Assembly: GCA_035506255.1 (NCBI GenBank) | Contig: DATJPS010000110.1 | Location: 1-5,305 of the forward strand | Origin: CAIYXV01 sp035506255 | Lineage (GTDB): Bacteria > Margulisbacteria > WOR-1 > XYC2-FULL-46-14 > WPAF01 | DNA: 5,305 nucleotides | Direction of reading: 5' to 3' | Shown here: piece by piece, positions 1 through 5,207 of the stretch | How the letters are laid out: the number at the start of each line of letters is the position of its first letter | How positions within the stretch are numbered: position 1 is the first letter of the stretch | Translations under genes and position numbers: made by a program | Notes under the pieces: model-generated | Seen by the model: the letters and a program-made list of their open reading frames with translations, nothing else | Database searches by the model: none | What the model was told of the DNA's origin: nothing

Positions 1-2
1 AG

Positions 3-344
3 GACCTAAGAATAGCGGCAAAGATATTAAAAGGAAAAAAGCGGCATAAGGACGTCCGCCTGATCATCGTCCCCGCCACGCAGGCGATCTACAGCCAGGC
101 GATGAAGGAAGGATTGATCGACATTTTCATGAAGGCGGAAGCGGCGGTCTCCACTCCCACCTGCGGCCCCTGCCTCGGCGGCCACATGGGGATCCTGGCG
201 GAGGGCGAACGGTCGATCGCGACCACCAACCGGAACTTTGTCGGAAGAATGGGACATCCGAAGTCGGAAGTTTATTTATCTAACGTGGCGGTAGCGGCAG
301 CAAGCGCCGTGGCCGGACGGATCGTCAGCCCCAAAGACCTCTAA
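3..344 (+). CDS. leuC: 3-isopropylmalate dehydratase large subunit, C-terminal part (LeuC type)
   Basis: This is a partial gene cut by the left edge. The frame is open from the first complete codon at 3 to the TAA at 342-344, giving 113 residues. With the small subunit LeuD, the family isomerises 2-isopropylmalate to 3-isopropylmalate in leucine biosynthesis, in the cytoplasm, using a [4Fe-4S] cluster. The visible part carries STPTCGPCLGGHMG, whose two cysteines (CxxC) are the second and third cluster ligands in this family; the first lies outside the window. It is followed by GERSIATTNRNFVGRMG and SEVYLSNVAVAAASAVAG, the aconitase-superfamily signature near the C-terminus. The pattern and the short tail suit the archaeal/thermophile-type LeuC group of about 420 residues. 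A homoaconitase or methyl-malate dehydratase of the same subfamily cannot be excluded from this fragment. The 3' end faces the SPFH gene with only 2 bases between the stop codons, and I see no terminator hairpin between them. Confidence 0.92.
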   Translation, partial: DLRIAAKILKGKKRHKDVRLIIVPATQAIYSQAMKEGLIDIFMKAEAAVSTPTCGPCLGGHMGILAEGERSIATTNRNFVGRMGHPKSEVYLSNVAVAAASAVAGRIVSPKDL

Positions 345-346
345 GC

Positions 347-1297
347 TTATTCCTTCTTTGACCCGACGAACGCCTTGAACGCTTCCAGTATGTCCACCGG
401 AACGGCGATGACGACCGTGTTCGACGCGGTCGGGCCCAGGCCGTCAATGGTCTGGAGCGTGCGCAGCTGCATCGCCCCCGGGCTGGCGGACATGGTGTGC
501 GCCGCATCGGCCAGGTTGACGGCGGCCAGCTTATCGCCCTCGGCCTTGGTTATAGTGGCGCGCTTTTCCCGCTCTGCTGACGCCTGGCGGGACATCATCT
601 TCTTCAGTTCTTCCGGCATGTCAACGTCCTGGATCTTGATGTTGGTGATCTCCAGACCCCAGTTCTTGCTTTCCGCCAGCACGATCTTCTCTATCTCCTC
701 TCCGATCTTCTGCCGCTCGGCCAGCAGTTCGTCCAGCGTGAGGCCGCCCACCACGTCGCGCAATGTCGCCTGGGCGTAGTTGGAAATGGCGTAGGAATAG
801 TCCTGCACTTTGATCACCGCGTCGTCAGGGGCCACCACTTTGAAGTAAAGCACCGCGTTGATGGAGACGGGAACGTTATCCTTGGTAATGACCTGCTGTT
901 TGGGTATATCGAGCGTCTGGATGCGGGTGTCCACCATCGCCACGCTGTCGATGATCGGGATGATTAGGAAAAGCCCCGGGCCCTTGAGCCCACTGAACTT
1001 ACCCAGGCGGAAGACCAAGCCCTTTTCCCACTGCGCGGCGATGCGCGCGGCGGAAGAGACGATCCAGGCGATGATGAACGAAAGCGCCTCGAGGAAATAA
1101 AAGACCGCGCCGCTGCTGGTGGCGGCATACGCCGAAAATGAAAAAATGGTGCCGATGATCAGCAGACCGAAGAAAATAAGCGTCGCGACCCCGTTGAACA
1201 TCCTTACCACGCTCCCCCTGTGATATGCGTAATTCCTGGCCAGCTGCTGCATTTCCTTGCCGGCCTCGATATCGCTGATGATCTCGTTCTCCGCCAT
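347..1297 (-). CDS. SPFH/band-7 domain membrane protein (slipin/stomatin-like)
   Basis: This 316-residue protein belongs to the SPFH (stomatin/prohibitin/flotillin/HflK-C) superfamily, whose members form oligomeric scaffolds on the inner membrane and often associate with membrane proteases. Two hydrophobic segments lie at about residues 37-58 and 64-86. The band-7 domain follows, starting with QWEKGLVFRLGKFSGLKGPG (about 89-108). Other family features are a slipin-like DTRIQTLDIPKQQVITKDN, TLRDVVGGLTLDELLAER (about 178-195) and a coiled-coil-prone AEREKRATITKAEGDKLAA (about 241-259). The end resembles other slipins (GLGPTASNTVVIAVPVD, then EAF near the C-terminus). The length is somewhat above a typical slipin of about 250-280 residues because of the long N-terminus and double hydrophobic segment. 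No NfeD-type partner, often paired with slipins, is visible nearby. The ATG at 1297 has no Shine-Dalgarno but sits 6 bases after a perfect TATAAT. An internal start at Met16 is possible, but both membrane segments would be unaffected. Confidence 0.94.
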   Translation of the reverse strand: MAENEIISDIEAGKEMQQLARNYAYHRGSVVRMFNGVATLIFFGLLIIGTIFSFSAYAATSSGAVFYFLEALSFIIAWIVSSAARIAAQWEKGLVFRLGKFSGLKGPGLFLIIPIIDSVAMVDTRIQTLDIPKQQVITKDNVPVSINAVLYFKVVAPDDAVIKVQDYSYAISNYAQATLRDVVGGLTLDELLAERQKIGEEIEKIVLAESKNWGLEITNIKIQDVDMPEELKKMMSRQASAEREKRATITKAEGDKLAAVNLADAAHTMSASPGAMQLRTLQTIDGLGPTASNTVVIAVPVDILEAFKAFVGSKKE

Positions 1298-1303
1298 GGG
1301 GGG

Positions 1304-1312
1304 ATTATAGCA
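1304..1312 (-). promoter_or_regulatory. Extended -10 promoter of the SPFH gene
   Basis: Read on the minus strand, TGCTATAAT is an extended -10 element (TGn plus a perfect TATAAT hexamer at 1309-1304). Six C residues separate it from the ATG, so transcription would start at or next to the A of the ATG and the mRNA would be leaderless. I see no -35 match at 17 bases, which is usual for extended -10 promoters. The element lies in the 44-base gap behind the kinase-like gene, so the SPFH gene can be transcribed on its own. Confidence 0.6.
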
Positions 1313-1341
1313 TAACGCGATCGTGGCGGCCGCCCGTTCCT

Positions 1342-2565
1342 TTAATTCGCCGGGGCGAGCTCAATGCTCTCCGCGACCTGTTCGACGGCACGGAAGAAGC
1401 TGGCGAAAGCGGGGTTGGCGCGGCAATGATCTTGCAGGTCGACCGGCGCTCCGCGGTAAGCGTCGAACCGCGGACGGAGGAAGAAGGAATTGCGGTGCAT
1501 TGCGTTCAGGTCGCCGTGGGTATGCCCTTCCAGTTTGAACGGGAAACCGGCGGCGGCGATCACTTTTTCCGTATCGTAAAAATCGGAAATGCCGTTGAGA
1601 CGCCGGAGAAATTCGTGCCCGCTGTCATCGCCGAAGTAGCCGTTCAACAGATCGGGGAGCAATGGCACGGCGCTGAACCCCACCAGCTTGTTCCCCCCGC
1701 CCCACGCCACCATCAGATTGAAATAGCCGATAATGAGGCTCAGGTCGAGATATAGGAAAGCGGCGCGGGCCCCGGGCGGAAGGCTGGAAATATTTACCGC
1801 GGTATCGAGATCGACGATGCGCGCTCCGTTGCCGCCGATCCCGATATTCCCCAGGTGTGGGTACCGGTGAGCCAGTCCCATCTGGTGCATCTGGCGGAGA
1901 AGTTCTCCCGCCTTTCTCGCCTGCGCGCCGAACCGCTCCCTGAGATCGAGCTGGATCGCCATTATCGAACGCTGAATGGCGTTGACCAGCCGCTGATCGG
2001 TGGGACGGTCCATGCCGTAAATGGCGAACCCCACCGGCTGGCCGTTAAAGTGCAATTTATCGTAAAGCCCGAAGCCGAGCAGGAGATCGGTGCGGCGCGG
2101 GCCGAGCTTGAGCGCGGTCTCGACCTCGGTGCGGAGACGGACCAGGCTCAGGGTCCCCATGGCCGAGTATTCCCACGCGTCGCGTTCCCTTCTCCCCGCG
2201 ATCATACTGCCGCCCGCCGGTTCGAGCAGAACGGGGACGAATCCGGCGCCCGACTGATAGCGTAGCACCTCGGTACCGGAGGCGACCGGCTTTACCCCTT
2301 TGAACCGGAGCTGGCGGACGGTCAGCCCGTTGACTTCGGCCGGGGGCTCGAGGCAGGTGAACTCGGAGCGTATGTCGTTACAGCGGAACAACGGCCCGGC
2401 GATGGCGCGCCGGAAACGCATCGGGTCGGAATCGCACACCTGGCCGAGGAGAGGGTCAAGGGAGAACAGTTGGGCCGAGCGGCCGTTGAAAAAGTGCAGC
2501 CGCCTGACCTCGGGTTCGCGGCCGGAAAGGACGGTTATCTTGCGGGAAAGCTGTTCGGCAAGCAT
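1342..2565 (-). CDS. Hypothetical protein with degenerate kinase-like motifs (possible pseudokinase)
   Basis: I do not recognise this 407-residue protein as a named family. It has no signal peptide. One hydrophobic stretch (about 268-287, FLYLDLSLIIGYFNLMVAWG) is more likely a buried helix than a membrane span. Residues 233-240 read HRYPHLGN and 249-256 RIVDLDTA. This matches the spacing of a protein-kinase-like catalytic loop (H-x-D-x4-N) followed by the metal-binding Asp of a DFG-type motif, but the catalytic Asp position is Tyr235. N240 and D252 are kept. Upstream, RQLRFKGVKP (about 84-93, K89) could supply the N-lobe lysine strand. A second HGDL (350-353) followed by VDLQD (375-379) recalls aminoglycoside-phosphotransferase-like enzymes but lies unusually close to the C-terminus. 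The gene begins directly after the stop of paralogue A (TAA then ATG) with no ribosome binding site, so coupled translation is likely. The gene itself is convincing; the kinase assignment is tentative. Confidence 0.8.
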   Translation of the reverse strand: MLAEQLSRKITVLSGREPEVRRLHFFNGRSAQLFSLDPLLGQVCDSDPMRFRRAIAGPLFRCNDIRSEFTCLEPPAEVNGLTVRQLRFKGVKPVASGTEVLRYQSGAGFVPVLLEPAGGSMIAGRRERDAWEYSAMGTLSLVRLRTEVETALKLGPRRTDLLLGFGLYDKLHFNGQPVGFAIYGMDRPTDQRLVNAIQRSIMAIQLDLRERFGAQARKAGELLRQMHQMGLAHRYPHLGNIGIGGNGARIVDLDTAVNISSLPPGARAAFLYLDLSLIIGYFNLMVAWGGGNKLVGFSAVPLLPDLLNGYFGDDSGHEFLRRLNGISDFYDTEKVIAAAGFPFKLEGHTHGDLNAMHRNSFFLRPRFDAYRGAPVDLQDHCRANPAFASFFRAVEQVAESIELAPAN

Positions 2566-3246
2566 TTATCTAATGAGCGCGTACGGATCGACGCGGTAGC
2601 GGCCGACGACCTCGTCGAAAATGCGGAGGCAAAGCTTATGGAATTCCACCCGTTTGGCAAAGCTTTCTCCCAGCCCAATTTCTTCTTCGCACTCCGCGCG
2701 CGATCCGAGCACCTGCGATGCGGTTATCCCCAGGGAAAGCATGGCAAGATCGATCTGGCGCATGTAACCAAGTTTATGTTCGCAGTAAAGCATCATTTTC
2801 GGGTCGCGATAAAGCCCGCCCGGAAGGTTGGCGTGGAAATTGTTCAGGTGGCAGACCAGTCCGCGGAAAAGGTCCTGTTCAGTGCAAAGGCCGGGATCGC
2901 GGATAAGTTCCGCCAGCCGCTTGCGCACTTTGCCCGAGAATTCGTAGTTGTAATACTCATCCCCGTTATTGATCATATTGCGTGAGACCGGATCGCGGGG
3001 ATAGTAAAGGTGGGTGTCGCTCACGAGCGAAAAACAATAGCGGAAGTATTTATCGTCGCGCAGGAGCGCGAGCGTCCGCGCGGGGATAACGGGCAGGCCC
3101 ATCACGCGCGCCAGGTCGACGATGCCGCGGTAGATGTTATCGGACTTCCCGCACGGGAGCGGCGGCTTGCGGTCGCTGGCGGCCAGCCGCAGGGCGGGCA
3201 TGCCGGGCTTTATATTGTTCAGCACGGAGTAGTCGTAGATCCTCAT
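2566..3246 (-). CDS. Hypothetical protein, paralogue A of a tandem pair
   Basis: This 226-residue protein is of a family I do not recognise. It is soluble in appearance, with no signal peptide or membrane segment, and rich in charged and aromatic residues. It is clearly paralogous to the next gene upstream. Shared blocks are S-V-x-N-x-I-x-P-G (residues 7-15), IVDLARVM (42-49), PARTxxLLRxDxYFxYCF (55-72), RLAxLxxDP (110-118), a DL(F/Y)xGxxxxxNNF segment (125-137), LPGxxxYR (141-147), DxAMxxLGIT (166-175) and EFxKLCLRIFxE (201-212). Two conserved cysteines lie in YFxYCF and KLCLRIF. Comparing A with B codon by codon shows many silent third-position differences (for example in PART and YCF), so this minus-strand frame is the one under selection. 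The start at 3246 is preceded by a -35/-10-like pair but no Shine-Dalgarno. The TAA at 2568-2566 touches the ATG of the kinase-like gene, which suggests the two products work together. Confidence 0.85.
   Translation of the reverse strand: MRIYDYSVLNNIKPGMPALRLAASDRKPPLPCGKSDNIYRGIVDLARVMGLPVIPARTLALLRDDKYFRYCFSLVSDTHLYYPRDPVSRNMINNGDEYYNYEFSGKVRKRLAELIRDPGLCTEQDLFRGLVCHLNNFHANLPGGLYRDPKMMLYCEHKLGYMRQIDLAMLSLGITASQVLGSRAECEEEIGLGESFAKRVEFHKLCLRIFDEVVGRYRVDPYALIR
3104..3124. repeat. 21-base direct repeat, copy in paralogue A
   Basis: These 21 bases are identical to 3833-3853 and encode IVDLARV on the minus strand. It is the longest identical stretch I found between the two paralogues. It reflects duplication of a constrained segment, or gene conversion, and I do not read it as a separate mobile or regulatory element. 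Confidence 0.8.
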
Positions 3247-3251
3247 GAATT

Positions 3252-3281
3252 TTTATCGTGTGGAGAAAATAAGTATTTCAG
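3252..3281 (-). promoter_or_regulatory. Candidate promoter of paralogue A
   Basis: On the minus strand, a CTGAAA -35-like hexamer (3281-3276), an 18-base spacer and a GATAAA -10-like hexamer (3257-3252) precede the ATG at 3246, with only 5 bases between the -10 and the start codon. The hexamers are imperfect. The stretch aligns with the region upstream of paralogue B: both begin TGAAATA, then ATTTT, then CGATA, and in both there are exactly 35 bases from the -35 hexamer to the ATG. This suggests a duplicated promoter and a leaderless transcript. Confidence 0.42.
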
Positions 3282-3300
3282 TCTTCGGGGGCCGGACGCT

Positions 3301-3903
3301 TCAAGCCCTGAGTTCGCCGGGCTTATGATCGAACGCGGAGAGCATTTCGTTGAATATACGCAGGCAGAGCTTTTCGAACTCCAGTCTAAGGGAATAACAC
3401 TCGTCCCCTTTTTCGCTCCGGGAAGCGGCATGGGCATTTGTCACCTGTTCCGGCGTGATGCCGAGCCGTTCCATGGCCCGGTCGATATCGCGGAACTGCC
3501 GGCCGTAGACCGTTTCGATCCCCTTCATGCCGCGATAGCTGTGATCGCCGGGAAGGCGGAGAAAGAAGTTATTGGTATATTTGCTGATGCCGAAGTAAAG
3601 ATCGCGATCGGTCATGGAAGCGGGGTCTTTGAGGAGTTGGGCCAGCCGTTCCCTTTTGGCGACCGCGAACTGGTCGGGATAGAAGTCTTTGAGCCGGTCG
3701 ATCAGGGCCTGATCGCTTGGGTCGTTGGAGCGGTAGAGCTTGCATTCGGGCAAAATGGCAAAGCAGTACTTGAAGTATGGGTCTTCGCGCAGAAGCGTAA
3801 CGGTCCGGGCCGGTATTTCGGCCATACACATAACGCGCGCCAGGTCGACGATGTTCCGGGAAATGCCGCCCGCCTGGCAGTATTTAATCGGAACCGTCTT
3901 CAT
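3301..3903 (-). CDS. Hypothetical protein, paralogue B of the tandem pair (probable longer 5' end, see 3904-3965)
   Basis: The uninterrupted frame gives 200 residues from the ATG at 3903, in the same unrecognised family as paralogue A. It shares IVDLARVM (18-25), PARTxxLLRxDxYFxYCF (31-48), RLAxLxxDP (86-94), DLYFG with NNF (101-113), LRLPGDxxYR (115-124), DxAMxxLGIT (141-150) and EFxKLCLRIFxE (175-186). No membrane segment or signal peptide is visible. The 200-residue form is shorter than A at the N-terminus. However, the frame stays open upstream of 3903 and encodes SVFNRIRPG, which matches SVLNNIKPG near the start of A, so the ATG at 3903 is probably not the original start. No ATG, GTG or TTG occurs in this frame upstream of 3903 before a stop near 3999. 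The gene heads the minus-strand block, 54 bases before paralogue A, and runs divergently from the SIR2 gene. Its function is unknown. Confidence 0.8.
   Translation of the reverse strand: MKTVPIKYCQAGGISRNIVDLARVMCMAEIPARTVTLLREDPYFKYCFAILPECKLYRSNDPSDQALIDRLKDFYPDQFAVAKRERLAQLLKDPASMTDRDLYFGISKYTNNFFLRLPGDHSYRGMKGIETVYGRQFRDIDRAMERLGITPEQVTNAHAASRSEKGDECYSLRLEFEKLCLRIFNEMLSAFDHKPGELRA
3833..3853. repeat. 21-base direct repeat, copy in paralogue B
   Basis: Identical to 3104-3124, about 730 bases away in the same orientation, encoding IVDLARV on the minus strand. It is part of the paralogue duplication. Confidence 0.8.
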
Positions 3904-3965
3904 CGGCCCGAGGGGGATACTAACGCCGGGTCTTATTCTATTAAATACTGAAAATCGCTGGCCAT
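3904..3965 (-). other. Probable displaced 5' end of paralogue B with a one-base frameshift
   Basis: On the minus strand an ATG at 3965-3963 opens a frame reading MASDF, which then runs out of register with the 200-residue frame. Adding one T to the T4 run (3954-3951) would give MASDFSVFNRIRPG, which lines up with MRIYDYSVLNNIKPG of paralogue A. The repaired protein would be 221 residues against 226 for A. The region upstream of this ATG also aligns with the promoter of A. Either the gene carries a real one-base deletion and is now restricted to the internal ATG at 3903, or the base was lost in sequencing or assembly. Programmed slippage looks unlikely on a run of only four Ts. Confidence 0.6.
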
Positions 3966-3971
3966 ATAAAA

Positions 3972-4000
3972 TATATCGACTTTTAAAATGGATATTTCAA
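3972..4000 (-). promoter_or_regulatory. Candidate promoter of paralogue B
   Basis: On the minus strand, TTGAAA (4000-3995), a 17-base spacer and GATATA (3977-3972) precede the reconstructed ATG at 3965 by 6 bases. An alternative -10, TATATT, starts two bases later. The layout and much of the sequence match the promoter of paralogue A. It physically overlaps the -35 of the divergent SIR2 promoter, so polymerase could probably occupy only one at a time. Confidence 0.38.
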
Positions 4001-4017
4001 TATAATTCTTATATAAT
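3989..4017 (+). promoter_or_regulatory. Candidate promoter of the SIR2 cassette
   Basis: TGGATA (3989-3994) matches the -35 consensus at four of six positions. After a 17-base spacer comes a perfect TATAAT (4012-4017). The ATG follows 8 bases later, so the transcript would have no leader or a leader of one or two bases. A second TATAAT lies at 4001-4006. The region is very AT-rich, so chance matches are easy, but there is no Shine-Dalgarno before the ATG to suggest a conventional leader. Confidence 0.45.
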
Positions 4018-4025
4018 ATATTCAT

Positions 4026-5207
4026 ATGATTCTCGTGGTATTAGGTGCTGGAGCATCAAGAGGCGCAAAGTTTGTCGAAGATAGCAAATTACCTTGGCAG
4101 CCACCATTAAACACCGATTTCTTTACACAAATCCAAAGAATATTTGATTATAAATTTAAAAAAGACATCAATTCAACCATTAAATACATATACGAGATAT
4201 TTGGGAATAACTTCAATCTAAGCATGGAGGAACTATTTACTCAAATTGAATTTATGCGGAAAGCTTTTAGATTCATCAAGACGGAATCCGGCGCAAAACT
4301 CGATATGCTAAATAAAATTGATGAGTTAAAATCACATCTTTTACAATCCATTTTCGCTATTATGGAAAAATCAATCCATGACAGTTTTAAAGATGGGAAC
4401 TTCTGTGAGTACCATAAAAACATAGTAAATGCATTAAGCATAAATGACGCGATCATCTCCTTTAACTATGATTGCCTAATTGATTTAACACTAAAACAAT
4501 TTGGGGGGTATAATTGGAATCCTGATTACGGCTACGCCTTCCCATCACGAAATTATCGTAGACTTGGCTTTGATGATTGGAAATCTAGCCACTCACACAC
4601 AAGGCCACAGCTCAAAGACAACACCATAAAATTGCTCAAGCCACATGGCTCAATTAATTGGCACATAACGAGCCCAACCTATTATAAGGATGGGCAAAGA
4701 AGATCTTTGGGGAATATTAAATTGCGCAAAAGACTGTGGGAGCAACACGGCAAAGCGCAATTCACCATTATTCCACCAGAATGGAATAAGGATATTGCGT
4801 CCGAAGGCTCAATCTTTAATCGTATATGGACTGAAAGTGCCAAAATGATAAAAAAATCGAAAACACTTATATTTATTGGATTTTCTTTTACGCCGACAGA
4901 TCTTCATGCCGCATCGCTATTTCAAATTGCCGCAAATAATATTGACAGATTGATTATAGTCAACCCAGACAAAGAAGCTCGCCATAGAACAAGGAAAATC
5001 CTTTCTAAAGGGATAACCAATAAAACTAGAATAATCCAATTCGACAAATTAAGTGATTTCGCATCTTCTCTTGAAAGAATTCGTTCCTGCATAGAATCCA
5101 GAGAGGAACGCGAAGAAAGCGTATCATTTGAAAAAGGGTATAATGTAAAACTAAGCCAAATCCCACCCCCACAACACGCCCAACAGGAACAGAAAAAAGC
5201 ATCATGA
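4026..5207 (+). CDS. SIR2-family protein, probable NAD-consuming effector
   Basis: This 393-residue protein has a SIR2-like (SIR2_2-type) domain over about residues 1-350. The Rossmann nucleotide-binding motif GAGASR is at 7-12. The SFNYD motif (145-149) carries the Asn and Asp expected in the NAD pocket, and LKPHGSINWH (204-213) holds the catalytic His at 207. IGFSFTPTDLH (284-294) and VNPD (312-315) are the late Rossmann strands that close the NAD site. All key residues are present, so activity is plausible. Relatives of this branch in bacterial defence systems (for example ThsA of Thoeris and DSR2) degrade NAD+ to stop growth of infected cells, so that role is inferred here. The last 40 residues or so are charged and Gln/Pro-rich. 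There is no membrane segment and no second effector or sensor domain, so sensing would have to come from a partner. The start is fixed by GAGAS lying right after it. The gene is far more AT-rich than its left neighbours, which suggests transfer. It overlaps the next gene by 4 bases. Confidence 0.93.
   Translation: MILVVLGAGASRGAKFVEDSKLPWQPPLNTDFFTQIQRIFDYKFKKDINSTIKYIYEIFGNNFNLSMEELFTQIEFMRKAFRFIKTESGAKLDMLNKIDELKSHLLQSIFAIMEKSIHDSFKDGNFCEYHKNIVNALSINDAIISFNYDCLIDLTLKQFGGYNWNPDYGYAFPSRNYRRLGFDDWKSSHSHTRPQLKDNTIKLLKPHGSINWHITSPTYYKDGQRRSLGNIKLRKRLWEQHGKAQFTIIPPEWNKDIASEGSIFNRIWTESAKMIKKSKTLIFIGFSFTPTDLHAASLFQIAANNIDRLIIVNPDKEARHRTRKILSKGITNKTRIIQFDKLSDFASSLERIRSCIESREEREESVSFEKGYNVKLSQIPPPQHAQQEQKKAS

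Noticed and set aside
375..1100. Plus-strand open frames opposite the SPFH gene
   Set aside because: The minus-strand SPFH assignment is unambiguous across its whole length; these are shadows.
1342..2565. Calling the 407-residue gene a selO homologue
   Set aside because: Only a vague N-lobe pattern is similar. The hallmark SelO catalytic stretch (HGVMNTDN-type) is absent, so no gene name is given.
1426..2599. Several plus-strand open frames opposite the kinase-like gene
   Set aside because: They are low-complexity Arg/Pro/Glu-rich translations typical of the reverse strand of a GC-rich gene, they overlap one another in different frames, and none shows a recognisable motif.
3833..3853. The 21-base identical pair (with 3104-3124) as an attachment site or transposon repeat
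   Set aside because: It lies in the same codons of two paralogous genes and encodes a conserved motif, so gene duplication explains it.
3010..3951. Long plus-strand open frame (313 codons) across both paralogues
   Set aside because: It is antisense to A and B. Differences between the two copies fall at third codon positions of the minus-strand frames (PART, LLR, YCF), so selection acts on the minus strand. Its apparent internal repeat is just the mirror of the duplication.
3951..3954. Programmed -1 frameshift joining the ATG at 3965 to the paralogue B frame
   Set aside because: A run of four Ts is too short for transcriptional slippage, there is no canonical slippery heptamer, and I see no obvious downstream stimulatory structure. 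A simple indel or sequence error is more economical.
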